Shown in pieces: positions 10,164 to 18,826 of a stretch of 64,000 bases of DNA. How positions within the stretch are numbered: the stretch's first letter is position 1; each line of letters begins with the position of its first letter. The notes under the pieces are model-generated. The model worked only from the letters and a program-made list of their open reading frames with translations, had not been told where the DNA came from and did no database searches. Source of the stretch: Streptococcus equinus (lineage in GTDB: Bacteria > Bacillota > Bacilli > Lactobacillales > Streptococcaceae); NCBI RefSeq assembly GCF_900101445.1, contig NZ_FNKE01000001.1, forward strand, positions 1,371,200-1,435,199, written 5' to 3'. The position numbers were made by a program, and so were the translations under genes.

Positions 10164-10217
10164 TTAATAATGTCATGATTAGAAATAATCAGACTGAGAA
10201 AATCTCGGAAAAGCTTC

Positions 10218-10289
10218 CTAGATTCTTACAATACATTGCTTAAAAAGCGCAACCTTTACGATTTTACCAGAAATCACCTTTTTTGTCAT
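10218..10289 (-). CDS. Possible 23-residue leader peptide upstream of tgt
   Basis: A short basic, hydrophobic frame (MTKKVISGKIVKV ... QCIVRI) starts at ATG 10289 with a good ribosome binding site (AAGAGGT, about 5 nt). It lies about 100 nt upstream of tgt on the same strand and overlaps the divergent promoter region of the DUF975 gene. I know of no homologue. It could be a chance frame; I cannot tell which without expression data. Confidence 0.2.
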   Translation of the reverse strand: MTKKVISGKIVKVALFKQCIVRI

Positions 10290-10305
10290 GTTTACCTCTT
10301 TTCGT

Positions 10306-10334
10306 GTGACTTCTCTAATACAAGGTGCTATAAT
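10306..10334 (+). promoter_or_regulatory. Promoter of the DUF975 gene
   Basis: GTGACT (10306-10311), 17 nt, TATAAT (10329-10334) with TGC directly before it (extended -10). The start codon is about 50 nt downstream. Confidence 0.7.
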
Positions 10335-10386
10335 GAAAGCGTGGAAGTAATTACATTTTAGGAAACTTTTTAAGGAGGTCCATATT

Positions 10387-11139
10387 ATGAAAGCTTCAGA
10401 AACTCGTCGCAAAGCTAGAGAATTTTTGAAAACTCTCTCTGGCAAGTATCAATTGTTTATCGTTCCTATCATTTTAGCTATCCTTGCTGTCTCAATCAGT
10501 TACAAGGAAACTTATACTTACAATGGTACTGAATTTAGCATTACTGAATCCGTTCCAGGAATCATCAGCATCTTGTTAACATTGTTCCTTGCATCAGCAA
10601 GCTATGCTGTTCTTGATGTCATGCGTCATAAAGCCGACCATGTTGAAGTAGGCGACAATATGCGTGTCTTCTCCAATGAACTATTCGGTAAATACGTCAT
10701 TACCGCTATTGTAAAATGGGTCTACATTTTCTTATGGTCATTGCTTGCATTTGTGGGTATGATTCTTCTTATCGCAGGAGCTACAGCCGCTTCAAGTAAC
10801 GACAGTAATGTCGGACTATTTCTTGCTTTACTTGGTTTTGTTCTTATGATTGCAGGTTTTGTTCTTTCAATCATCAAACAATACTCATATGCCATGACTA
10901 CATTTGTTCTTTACGATGCTGTTGCAAACGGTACTTACGATGGTCCTAACAGTGTTATCTCTAAGAGTAAAGAATTGATGAATGGCAACAAATGGCGCTA
11001 CTTCTGCTTACAATTTAGCTTCATCGGCTGGTATATCTTGACTGGTCTTACATGTGGCTTGCTTCATTTCTACACACTTCCATACACTACAACTGCTACA
11101 CTTTACTTCTATGAAGATTTGCTAGATAAAGCAGAATAA
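10387..11139 (+). CDS. DUF975 family membrane protein
   Basis: A 250-residue integral membrane protein with about six hydrophobic segments: residues 20-38 and 55-75 and then clusters near 110-135, 145-165, 210-225. The conserved KASETRRKARE N-terminus, the mid-protein SYAMTTFVLYD and the C-terminal LPYTTTATLYFYEDL block match the DUF975 family, whose function is unknown. AAGGAGG sits 9 nt before the ATG. It is monocistronic, with its own promoter and terminator. Confidence 0.8.
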   Translation: MKASETRRKAREFLKTLSGKYQLFIVPIILAILAVSISYKETYTYNGTEFSITESVPGIISILLTLFLASASYAVLDVMRHKADHVEVGDNMRVFSNELFGKYVITAIVKWVYIFLWSLLAFVGMILLIAGATAASSNDSNVGLFLALLGFVLMIAGFVLSIIKQYSYAMTTFVLYDAVANGTYDGPNSVISKSKELMNGNKWRYFCLQFSFIGWYILTGLTCGLLHFYTLPYTTTATLYFYEDLLDKAE

Positions 11140-11154
11140 TAAATATTAATAAAC

Positions 11155-11186
11155 GAAAAAATCTCCAGTAATACTGGGGATTTTTT
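11155..11186 (+). terminator. Terminator of the DUF975 gene
   Basis: AAAAATCTCCAGT/ACTGGGGATTTTTT hairpin directly after the stop. Confidence 0.85.
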
Positions 11187-11196
11187 ATGATTAAAA

Positions 11197-11226
11197 AGAG
11201 AGCTTGGAAATTTTCCCAAACTCTTT
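11197..11226 (-). terminator. perR terminator
   Basis: AGAGTTTGGGAA/TTCCAAGCTCT imperfect stem with a T-run on the minus strand at the 3' end of perR. Confidence 0.7.
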
Positions 11227-11725
11227 ATTTATTATCTTCTCGGTAAGCCATGAAAGGTTCGCCGGCTGCTTTGAGCTTTTCTTGGCATTTTGGACAAATA
11301 CCGTAGGCTGTCAATTGAACCTTGGTAATCATGTAGCCGGTTTGTTCATAAGCTTCTTTTCCAATATCGATAGCGTCAACATCCATAAAGTCTGCAATAT
11401 CGCCACAATATTTACAAACAATATTAATGTGCTGGTGACCCATGAAGTCATAGTAGGTTGTTGGGTCGTTAGTCACTTTTAATTCAGCAACAAACCCTTC
11501 TTTAACCAAGACTTTCATGTTATTGTAAACCGTCGCCAAGCTCATATTTGGGTGTTCTGGCAAAAGGTCTTTATAAATCTTCTCAGCACTTGGGTGCTCA
11601 TGGCTATTTATGATATAAGCGATAATGGCTTTACGAGTCTCCGTGATACGAATGTGCTTTCTTTTGAGATGCTCAATGACATTTTCATAGGCATCCAAAG
11701 GACGGTGATGGGTATGAATGTCCAT
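11225..11725 (-). CDS. perR: Peroxide-responsive repressor, Fur family
   Basis: A 166-residue Fur-family regulator. The winged-helix region RITETRKAIIAYI ... MSLATVYNNMKVL is followed by the dimerisation/metal domain with HQHINIVCKYCG and C-terminal CPKCQ, the structural zinc Cys4 site. The N-terminal MDIHTHHRPLDAYENV is characteristic of streptococcal PerR and carries regulatory-metal histidines. It senses H2O2 by metal-catalysed His oxidation and represses peroxide-defence and metal genes. AGGAGAG precedes the ATG and a TATAAT lies close upstream. No perfect PerR box was seen at its own promoter. Confidence 0.92.
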   Translation of the reverse strand: MDIHTHHRPLDAYENVIEHLKRKHIRITETRKAIIAYIINSHEHPSAEKIYKDLLPEHPNMSLATVYNNMKVLVKEGFVAELKVTNDPTTYYDFMGHQHINIVCKYCGDIADFMDVDAIDIGKEAYEQTGYMITKVQLTAYGICPKCQEKLKAAGEPFMAYREDNK

Positions 11726-11892
11726 TATGGCTCTCCTGTTCTATTTATTAAGGTCATTATAACATAGTTTATCTGTCAGCCATCCTGACATGCTCATTCA
11801 TTTTATTATAAAAATCTGACGATTTCAAGTTTTCAGAGTAAAAGTTAACTATTTTTCCCAAAGAGACTACTAATCTAGCATTTTTAGCCAAT

Positions 11893-11934
11893 AAAAAATG
11901 AGAAAATTCATTTTGAAAGAATCTCCTCATTTTC
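11893..11934 (-). terminator. Terminator of the CoA-binding protein gene
   Basis: AAAATGAG ... CTCATTTTTT inverted repeat with a long loop, T-run on the minus strand. Confidence 0.65.
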
Positions 11935-11955
11935 ACTGTTATTTTTAAAAAACTT

Positions 11956-12378
11956 TTACAAACCTTGGTATTCAATCTTAATGCACTTGTTCATGACGAT
12001 TTTATCACGTCCAGCAGCTTGTAAAATATCTGCAGCTTCTTGGCTTTCGAGTCCAAGTTGTGCCCAGAAGACATCAGCATCCGTTTCAATGAAATCTTTA
12101 GCAACTTCTGGTAGAAATTCACTGCGTCTAAAGATATCGACAATATCAATGTGGACAGGAACATCTTGAAGCGAAGCATAGACAGTTTCACCAAGAACCT
12201 TTTGACCAGCAAGGCGAGGATTGACTGGAATAATGGTGTATCCTGCTTCCTGCATAATCTTTGAGACGCCATAAGCTGGGCTATTTTCACGATAAGACAA
12301 GCCAACAACTGCAATGGTTTTAGCATTTTTAAGATAAGATGCAATCACATCTTGGCTAGGGTTTTGAAATGATGTCAT
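11956..12378 (-). CDS. CoA-binding domain protein
   Basis: A 140-residue Rossmann-fold protein consisting of a single CoA-binding domain (YccU type). Visible features are IAVVGLSYRENSPAYGVSKIMQEAGYTIIPVNP for the nucleotide loop and VDIVDIFRRSEFLPEVAKDFIETDADVFWAQLGLES for the second half. The family is widespread and the biochemical role is undefined. It is monocistronic with its own terminator between perR and polA. Confidence 0.85.
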   Translation of the reverse strand: MTSFQNPSQDVIASYLKNAKTIAVVGLSYRENSPAYGVSKIMQEAGYTIIPVNPRLAGQKVLGETVYASLQDVPVHIDIVDIFRRSEFLPEVAKDFIETDADVFWAQLGLESQEAADILQAAGRDKIVMNKCIKIEYQGL

Positions 12379-12440
12379 TTAGCTGCCTCCTTTTATTGGT
12401 TTTTTCTTAAGTATAGCAAATCATTGATTTTCTGCCTAGC

Positions 12441-12474
12441 AAAAAGGAAATGACTGTATCAGTCACTTCCTTTT
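12441..12474 (-). terminator. polA terminator
   Basis: AAGGAAGTGACTG/CAGTCATTTCCTTTTT hairpin immediately after the polA stop on the minus strand. Confidence 0.85.
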
Positions 12475-12483
12475 CATTTTTTT

Positions 12484-15120
12484 CTATTTTGCTTCGTACC
12501 ATGTTTGGCCTGCGCTTTCGTCTGCTACTAGTGGGACTGAAAGTTCGATGGCTGATTCCATGGTTTCTTTAACTAATTTTTCGATAGCTTTTAGCTCATC
12601 TTTTGGTACTTGAAGGATGATTTCATCGTGTACTTGAAGAAGCATTTTGGTCTTAAATCCGCCCTCAACAAGAGCTTTATCAAGGTTAATCATAGCGATT
12701 TTGAGAATATCAGCTGCGCTACCTTGAATTGGTGAGTTGATGGCTGTACGCTCTGCAAATTGACGTACGTTGAAATTGCGAGCATTGATATCTGGCAATT
12801 CGCGACGGCGGTGGAAGAGCGTTTCAACATAGCCTTTATCTTTGGCATCACGCACCACGCGCTCCATGTAGTCTTTAATACCTGGGTAGCGTTCGAAGTA
12901 AGTCTCGATGTATTGTTTTGCCACTTTACGCGGAATGCCCAGATTATTAGCAAGACCGTAATCAGAAATACCGTAAACAATACCGAAGTTAACAGCTTTG
13001 GCATTTCGACGGTCATTTGGTGTCACGTCTTCAGCTTTTTCAATGCCAAAGACACGCATGGCTGTTGACGTGTGAATGTCTGCTCCCTCACGGAAAGCCG
13101 CAATCAAATGCTCATCATTTGAAATGTGTGCAAGCACACGCAACTCGATTTGTGAGTAGTCAGAGCTCAAAAGTACTTCGTCTGCTGTCTCAGGGACAAA
13201 AGCTTTACGAATCAAGCGACCTTGTTCCAAACGCACTGGAATGTTTTGCAAGTTAGGATCAACACTAGACAAGCGACCTGTTTGTGTCAAATCTTGCAAA
13301 TAACGCGTGTGGATTTTACCATCTTTCAAAATGAAATCTTGCAAACCAACAATGTAAGTTGATTGAAGTTTGGCGATTTGACGGTATTCCAAAATTTTAG
13401 ACACGATTGGTGAGATTGGTGCCAAGCGTTCCAAGACATCTACTGCTGTTGAATAGCCTGTCTTAGTCTTCTTAGTGTAACTTGTTGGCAATTGCATCTT
13501 GTCAAAAAGCAATTCTCCCAATTGTTTTGGTGAATTAATGTTAAACTCCATGCCAGCAAGGTCATAGATTTCTTGTGTCAACTCATCAATAACAGTTTGG
13601 TTGGCTTTTTCCATATCTTGTAGCGTTTCTTTCTTAACCGAAATACCAGCGATTTCCATCTTAGCAAGAACATTTGCAAGAGGTTGTTCCATGTCAAAAA
13701 GAAGGCTTGCTTGTTGATGCTCTGTCAACTTATCTAGCATGGCTTTTTCAGAGTGGTTCAAGACCACAATCTTACGAGCCAGGTGGCTAAGAAGCACTGC
13801 TTTATCTGGCACCGCGCGTTTAGCCCCTTTACCATAAACAGCTTCATCGCTATCAAGAACATACTCTGTGTAAAGACGAGCAATCGTTGATAATTCATTG
13901 TCATCCACGGTTGACAAGAGGTATTTTGCCAAGCGGCTGTCAAATGCTGGCGCAGGCAAATCAATTCCTAAATGACTAAGAAGCACTTTGCTGCGTTTGA
14001 AATCATAAGTCTTGATTGGTTTAGATAGCGCTGCTTTGAACAAATCATCCTTAAGCAACTCAAGGTTAGTTGAAGCGTAGATTGCTTTGTCATTTCCCCA
14101 AGCAAAACCAATGATGTTTTCAACGTGGTAATTGTCACCTAAGATTTCAAAATAGAAAAATTGGTCATCTGTGAACATGTCATCACTCAAGCTGTCCACT
14201 TCAGTGTAGGCAACGTCAAATTTTTCTTGTTTCTTAGTAGCACCAAGATTGTCTTTAAACTGTTTGAAGCCCATTTCATCATAAAATGGCACAAGTTTTT
14301 CTAAGTCTGGTCCGCTGTAATTAATATCATCTAAGCCAATCGCAATCGGCGCTGTGATGTTAATTGTCGCCAAGGTCTTAGATAAGAAAGCTTGCTCTTT
14401 ATCATTAATCAAGTTTTCTTTCATTTTAGATTTCTTCATGCCGTCGATGTTTTCGTAAACACCTTCAAGGCTTCCGTATTCTAAGAGAAGTTTTAGACCT
14501 GTTTTTTCACCGACTTTGGTAACGCCAGGGATATTATCTGATTTATCACCCATAAGGGCTTTAAGATCGATGAATTGTTTTGGCGTAATGCCCATTTTTT
14601 CCATAAGGTAGGCTGGAGTGAATTCTTCAAACTCAGCCACACCTTTTTTAGAAATTTCAACGGTTGTGTTGTTATCCGCCAATTGGATAAGGTCCTTGTC
14701 CCCGCTGACAATGGTTACGTCGTACTCATCTTCATTTTCAGCCAATTTATCCAAGGTTCCGATGATGTCATCAGCTTCATAGTTTTCCAATTCATACCAA
14801 TTGATACCAAGCGCTGTTAACATTTCGCGGATGTATGGCAATTGCTCACGGAATTCATCTGGTGTTTTGGCACGGCCAGCTTTGTAGTCCTTGTACATTT
14901 CTGTACGGAAAGTTGTTTTCCCAGCATCAAAAGCCACCAAGACATGCGTTGGCTGGATTCTTTCTAATAAGTGATTGAGCATGAGGTGAAAACCGTAGAT
15001 GGCATTAGTGTGCAGACCAGCACGGTTTTTAAAGCGATCAATCTGATTGTAAAGCGCAAAAAAGGCACGATAAGCAACGGATGACCCGTCAATTAATAAT
15101 AATTTCTTCTTGTTTTCCAT
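12484..15120 (-). CDS. polA: DNA polymerase I
   Basis: An 878-residue polymerase for Okazaki-fragment processing and repair. Domains in order: 5'-3' exonuclease (about 1-290, with LLLIDGSSVAYRAFFAL, VSGDKDLIQL, GDKSDNIPGV); a degenerate 3'-5' exonuclease-like domain lacking clear proofreading carboxylates (about 300-470); and the polymerase domain (about 470-878) with SSDYSQIELRVLAHIS (motif A), the RRNAKAVNFGIVYG O-helix and LLQVHDEI (motif C). I use ATG 15120. It has no Shine-Dalgarno and lies 6 nt after an extended -10 (TGGTATAAT), so the mRNA appears to be leaderless. Confidence 0.96.
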   Translation of the reverse strand: MENKKKLLLIDGSSVAYRAFFALYNQIDRFKNRAGLHTNAIYGFHLMLNHLLERIQPTHVLVAFDAGKTTFRTEMYKDYKAGRAKTPDEFREQLPYIREMLTALGINWYELENYEADDIIGTLDKLAENEDEYDVTIVSGDKDLIQLADNNTTVEISKKGVAEFEEFTPAYLMEKMGITPKQFIDLKALMGDKSDNIPGVTKVGEKTGLKLLLEYGSLEGVYENIDGMKKSKMKENLINDKEQAFLSKTLATINITAPIAIGLDDINYSGPDLEKLVPFYDEMGFKQFKDNLGATKKQEKFDVAYTEVDSLSDDMFTDDQFFYFEILGDNYHVENIIGFAWGNDKAIYASTNLELLKDDLFKAALSKPIKTYDFKRSKVLLSHLGIDLPAPAFDSRLAKYLLSTVDDNELSTIARLYTEYVLDSDEAVYGKGAKRAVPDKAVLLSHLARKIVVLNHSEKAMLDKLTEHQQASLLFDMEQPLANVLAKMEIAGISVKKETLQDMEKANQTVIDELTQEIYDLAGMEFNINSPKQLGELLFDKMQLPTSYTKKTKTGYSTAVDVLERLAPISPIVSKILEYRQIAKLQSTYIVGLQDFILKDGKIHTRYLQDLTQTGRLSSVDPNLQNIPVRLEQGRLIRKAFVPETADEVLLSSDYSQIELRVLAHISNDEHLIAAFREGADIHTSTAMRVFGIEKAEDVTPNDRRNAKAVNFGIVYGISDYGLANNLGIPRKVAKQYIETYFERYPGIKDYMERVVRDAKDKGYVETLFHRRRELPDINARNFNVRQFAERTAINSPIQGSAADILKIAMINLDKALVEGGFKTKMLLQVHDEIILQVPKDELKAIEKLVKETMESAIELSVPLVADESAGQTWYEAK

Positions 15121-15135
15121 GGCTTTATTATACCA
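15121..15135 (-). promoter_or_regulatory. Extended -10 giving a leaderless polA transcript
   Basis: TGG then TATAAT (15132-15127), 6 nt (AAAGCC), then the ATG. There is no -35 match at 16-18 nt. The predicted +1 coincides with the start codon, as for 5-FCL and hslO. Confidence 0.65.
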
Positions 15136-15255
15136 CATCTTGAGCTAGCTTTAGAAATAGAGACCTCTCATAAACATTGTCCAACTATTAACCCAAATAC
15201 CACCAGTTAATAATCGATTAGTGACTATAATTTTGACTATAAAACGACAAAAATT

Positions 15256-16086
15256 TTATGATGTCTGTTTTACTGGAATGCAAATTTCTGTTACAAACTT
15301 GTCTGGATTATTTGTAACACCGTAATCAATGAGGGTTATTTCACGAGAAAATCCCACAATTTGCAACTGATGTTTTTTGATGTAAGCTAATAATCTTTTG
15401 TAGTGCTCAGGAGCTTCCGTGTGACCACCGTGAAAACGCAAACGTACACACATTGCTTCTGGCAAGATAGACGTTTCACCTGAATAAATATCCTCTTGGT
15501 CCAAAAGTAGAAAAATACCATCATAACTTTCTATTTCTGACTCACATAAATGCTCCTTAGAAATTCCCAATCCAATCTTACCAAGAAATACAACAGCTTC
15601 TGCATCTGATTGGTCTAACTTTCGAATAGGCTTTTCCATGTCGAGAAAGCCATCAATTTTTAAAGGTTCATCAATCCATACTATGCGACACTCTGGAAGT
15701 CGAACTAAGGAAATGCTATCTACAGGCACTGTTTTAGCATCTGATAACCAATTTAAGCGATGGTCAATTTTCTGCTCAATACGCTTTAATTCCCGTTGCT
15801 TTTCCATAACAACACTTCTTTGCTGCTGTAATTTTTCCTCGATTAGATTAATATCCTTATTTTGCAAAAAATCCTTAATATCAGAAAGTGGCATATCTAA
15901 AGCGCGCAAATAGCGTATAGTATTCAATACTTCAAATTGTTCTGGTCCATAATAGCGATAACCTGAATCAGATGAAATATATTCTGGTGTAAGTAATCCC
16001 ATTGCCTCATAATGCCGTAAACTACTAACACTGACATGAAACATTTTTGAAACTTCACCTATTGAAAAGATATTTTCCTTATTCAT
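15256..16086 (-). CDS. MerR family regulator with GyrI-like ligand domain
   Basis: A 276-residue transcription factor. The N-terminal MerR winged helix has FSIGEVSKMFHVSVSSLRHYEAMGLL and the YRYYGPEQFEVLNTIRYLR recognition/wing region. A coiled-coil dimerisation helix follows (about 80-125), then a GyrI/BmrR-type effector-binding domain (about 130-275, FHGGHTEAPEHYKRLLAYI, EICIPV). The architecture is that of multidrug-sensing activators. The gene lies 16 bp after the MATE efflux gene in one operon, whose promoter has the 19-bp spacer and dyad expected for MerR control, so it probably activates its own operon on binding toxic amphiphiles. Confidence 0.88.
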   Translation of the reverse strand: MNKENIFSIGEVSKMFHVSVSSLRHYEAMGLLTPEYISSDSGYRYYGPEQFEVLNTIRYLRALDMPLSDIKDFLQNKDINLIEEKLQQQRSVVMEKQRELKRIEQKIDHRLNWLSDAKTVPVDSISLVRLPECRIVWIDEPLKIDGFLDMEKPIRKLDQSDAEAVVFLGKIGLGISKEHLCESEIESYDGIFLLLDQEDIYSGETSILPEAMCVRLRFHGGHTEAPEHYKRLLAYIKKHQLQIVGFSREITLIDYGVTNNPDKFVTEICIPVKQTS

Positions 16087-16102
16087 CCTTTTATCTATCC
16101 TT

Positions 16103-17452
16103 CTAAATCATTTTTGGTTGACGACGATACATGATAGTAAATGCAATTAAACAGATAAAAACTGAAAGTAACGATCCTGCCGCAGTTGCTAATCCCATCG
16201 GATACAATGTAGCAGGAAACATCGTTGATGTAAAGTAAGCTCCTGGAATACGAACCAAGATAATAGCTAAAATATTATGCAAGAACGATAATTCAGATTT
16301 TCCACAGGCACAAAAATAGCCACTAAAACTAAAATGAATACCAGCGAAAATACAATCCCAAATATATCCTCTGAAATACTGAGCTCCTAGATAAACAACT
16401 TTCGCTCCATCATTTGTTGTTCTATTTGTAAACAAAGCTATTATTGGCTCTGCCGTAAATTGAACTATGATTGAAACCATAATACCAAAAACAACAGTAA
16501 TCACAACCGCATATTGTAATATTTTTATAGCACGTTCAGGTTTCTTTGCTCCAATATTCTGAGCACCTAAAGCTGATACCGTTGATAGCATTGACGATGG
16601 AATTAAGAATAAAAAGCTCATGACTTTCTCTACAATTCCAACTGCCGCTGAGTCATTCAATCCTCTCAAATTTGCAATAATCGTAATAATGATAAACGCA
16701 ACCTGGATTAAACCGTTTTGAAAAGCAATAGGAATACCTTTTCGCAGCATTTCTCCAATTGTTAAACGATCAGGTTTAAAATCATCTTTCTTAAGCAAAA
16801 TGTCCTTACGTCTTAAAATGACTAGCAACGACACGATGACACTAATTGCCTGTGATAATGTTGTTCCAAGAGCTGCTCCAGTAGGACCAAAATGTAAACC
16901 ACCTATAAAAATATAATCTAAAATAATATTAGCAGCACAAGCTACAGCAATAAAATACATTGGACTTTTACTATCTCCCATCCCACGAAAAATGGAACTA
17001 ATAATATTATACGCCGTAATAAAAGGAAGCCCAATAAAACAAATCTTCAGGTAGCCCACCATGCCATTTGCCGCTTCTTTGGGTGTAGACATAACAGAAA
17101 CAATAGGTTGTATAAAATTCAATAAAATAACTGTTAACACAACAGACAGTATTATAAATAGCGTTATGGTATTTCCAATGGCTTTTGTAGCATATTTATG
17201 ATTTCTACCCCCAATAGCTTGGCCAATAACAACTGTCGTTCCCATAGCTAATCCAACAATCACTACAGTAAACATATACATAACTTGTGAACCATTAGAA
17301 ACTGCTGTTATACTTCCAACACTTCCAAATTGCCCAATAATAAATAAGTCAGCCATACCATAAAGCATTTGTAAAAAATAAGAAAGTAAATATGGCAGAG
17401 CAAATAAAACAACACCTTTTAATACATTGCCCGATGTAAGATTTTTTTCCAT
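16103..17452 (-). CDS. MATE family multidrug efflux transporter
   Basis: A 449-residue, roughly 12-helix antiporter. MATE hallmarks include GNVLKGVVLFALPYLLSYFLQMLYGMADLFIIGQFG at the N-terminus, VGLAMGTTVVIGQAIGGRN, and the second-half repeat IPIAFQNGLIQVAFIIITIIANLRG and GAQNIGAKKPERA. It exports drugs or cationic compounds by Na+ or H+ antiport. It is the first gene of a two-gene operon with the MerR regulator, under a MerR-type promoter. The start at 17452 has AAAGGGAAC upstream. Confidence 0.92.
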   Translation of the reverse strand: MEKNLTSGNVLKGVVLFALPYLLSYFLQMLYGMADLFIIGQFGSVGSITAVSNGSQVMYMFTVVIVGLAMGTTVVIGQAIGGRNHKYATKAIGNTITLFIILSVVLTVILLNFIQPIVSVMSTPKEAANGMVGYLKICFIGLPFITAYNIISSIFRGMGDSKSPMYFIAVACAANIILDYIFIGGLHFGPTGAALGTTLSQAISVIVSLLVILRRKDILLKKDDFKPDRLTIGEMLRKGIPIAFQNGLIQVAFIIITIIANLRGLNDSAAVGIVEKVMSFLFLIPSSMLSTVSALGAQNIGAKKPERAIKILQYAVVITVVFGIMVSIIVQFTAEPIIALFTNRTTNDGAKVVYLGAQYFRGYIWDCIFAGIHFSFSGYFCACGKSELSFLHNILAIILVRIPGAYFTSTMFPATLYPMGLATAAGSLLSVFICLIAFTIMYRRQPKMI

Positions 17453-17484
17453 TAATATGTTCCCTTTCTACAACTAATGTATTC

Positions 17485-17515
17485 AGTATAAACTCTACAA
17501 TAGTTGTAGGGTCAA
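17485..17515 (-). promoter_or_regulatory. MerR-type promoter/operator of the MATE-merR operon
   Basis: TTGACC (17510-17515) and TATACT (17485-17490) are separated by 19 nt, the stretched spacing diagnostic of MerR-activated promoters. Within the spacer lies a perfect dyad, CTACAA-CTA-TTGTAG (17495-17509). The sequence shows this directly; activation by the neighbouring MerR protein is the family rule. Confidence 0.9.
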
Positions 17516-17534
17516 GATTAGATTGGAATTTCTC

Positions 17535-17567
17535 CTTAAGCTTACTTTAAGCCACCCCACTTATACT
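17535..17567 (+). promoter_or_regulatory. CiaR operator and -10 of a second csRNA promoter
   Basis: CTTAAG (17535-17540), 5 nt, TTTAAG (17546-17551), 10 nt, TATACT (17562-17567). Spacing is identical to the promoter at 2656-2688. Confidence 0.83.
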
Positions 17568-17573
17568 ATAGTC

Positions 17574-17688
17574 ATTCCTAAAACTTTCACAACTAGCTTT
17601 GCTAGTTTGACGTTCATCTAGAACTCCCAATTTAGATGAATGTATCTTTTTCATAATCTCCTTAAAGTCTAGCTCTGCTAGGCTTTTT
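17574..17688 (+). ncRNA. CiaR-dependent small RNA (csRNA), copy 2
   Basis: A transcript of about 115 nt is predicted from the CiaR-type promoter to the terminator AGTCTAGC-TCT-GCTAGGCTTTTT (17666-17688). It contains hairpins around ACTAGCTTTGCTAGT and TTCATCTA/TAGATGAA, and the pyrimidine tract CATAATCTCC, very similar to CATAAATCTCC in the first csRNA, as expected for a shared anti-Shine-Dalgarno seed. It lies in the gap between the MATE promoter and the AEC transporter terminator. No coding frame is visible. Confidence 0.8.
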
Positions 17689-17700
17689 GTATTGAAAAAA

Positions 17701-17741
17701 GCATCCCAATCGTTAGATGGTTTGTCTAACTTTTGGAATGC
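17701..17741 (-). terminator. Terminator of the AEC transporter gene
   Basis: GCATTCCAAAAGTTAGA/TCTAACGATTGGGATGC stem with a T-run on the minus strand. Confidence 0.8.
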
Positions 17742-17750
17742 AGATGATAT

Positions 17751-18695
17751 TTATAAAACATTCAATAAGAGCATTAGAATTGGAATGACAACCATGGTCA
17801 AAATGGTCGATTCGGTTACCATGATAGCTGCATAGTCACTATCTGCTCCGTAAAGTTTAGCCACGACAGGCGCATTGGTCATGACGGGCATGGCTGATTG
17901 AATAATAAAGACTTCCTTCATCAATTGTGGCATTTGGGTGTGTTTGACAATGATTAACATCAAAAGCGGAGCAATCACGAAACGCCCGACTAAGACCAAG
18001 ACATTGTCTTTGGTAAACCGCAAACGTGACAGCCCTGCATTAGCCACCGAAATCCCAATAAAAATCATTGACAAAGGAATGGTCAGATTTCCCAAATATT
18101 GAAAATCACTCAGCAAGAAAGCTGGGAGTTTGATATTTAAAAGAACCAAAATCACCCCGATGATGAATCCCATAAGTGGTGGTGAGAAGATTTTCTTCAA
18201 GGTTCCTCGCAAATCAAGCGTAACTTCTTTGCGACCATCTTTTTGAATCAAATAAGTCCCGATAGTCCAGAAAAATGTCGTGTTACACATGTAATAAACC
18301 AAGACATAAGGAATACTTTTATCTCCAAAAAGCGCTTGATTGATAGGAAGCCCCACAAAAATTGTATTGGAATTAAAAAACATAGAAACAAATAAGCCCT
18401 GATGTTTTTTATCAATCAAGAATAAATGAGCTACCGCTACAGCAATCGCTAATAAAATCACCATCGAAAGCGCTGGAAAACGCAATTGTGGCAGCATTTC
18501 AAGCAACTCTTTTGCCGTAAAACGCCCGACAATAGTTGAAATCATATAGCACGGCAAAGCCACCTGAGTCACTAACCTAGCGATGAGATTCGGCGCTTTT
18601 TCGTCAAACCAACCTTTTTTGGTTAGCACATAGCCGACTAATACCATGATAAGAATAATCAGAACACCTGAAAAACTACTCACAAACCTTGCCAT
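17751..18695 (-). CDS. AEC (auxin efflux carrier) family transporter
   Basis: A 314-residue membrane protein with about ten hydrophobic helices in a 5+5 arrangement. FVGLPINQALFGDKSIPYVLVYYMCNTTFFWTIGTYLI, with the broken-helix NxxxxG(L)P and N-T pattern, is typical of the AEC/PIN-like superfamily. Bacterial members move malate, malonate or other organic acids; the substrate here is unknown. It is monocistronic with its own terminator. An AGGAAG lies just upstream of the ATG at 18695. Confidence 0.85.
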   Translation of the reverse strand: MARFVSSFSGVLIILIMVLVGYVLTKKGWFDEKAPNLIARLVTQVALPCYMISTIVGRFTAKELLEMLPQLRFPALSMVILLAIAVAVAHLFLIDKKHQGLFVSMFFNSNTIFVGLPINQALFGDKSIPYVLVYYMCNTTFFWTIGTYLIQKDGRKEVTLDLRGTLKKIFSPPLMGFIIGVILVLLNIKLPAFLLSDFQYLGNLTIPLSMIFIGISVANAGLSRLRFTKDNVLVLVGRFVIAPLLMLIIVKHTQMPQLMKEVFIIQSAMPVMTNAPVVAKLYGADSDYAAIMVTESTILTMVVIPILMLLLNVL

Positions 18696-18783
18696 TGCTT
18701 ACTTCCTTTTCATCTTTTAGTTTCAGTATAGCATATTTTTAGCGCTTTCTTAACTACTTTTATGAATATTCCCTAAGTCATCT

Positions 18784-18815
18784 AAAAAAGCTAGAAAAAT
18801 AATATTTCTAGCTTT
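18784..18815 (-). terminator. Terminator of the ykvI-like gene
   Basis: AAAGCTAGAAATA/TATTTTTCTAGCTTTTTT hairpin on the minus strand just after the gene. Confidence 0.75.
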
Positions 18816-18826
18816 CTTATTCTTGA

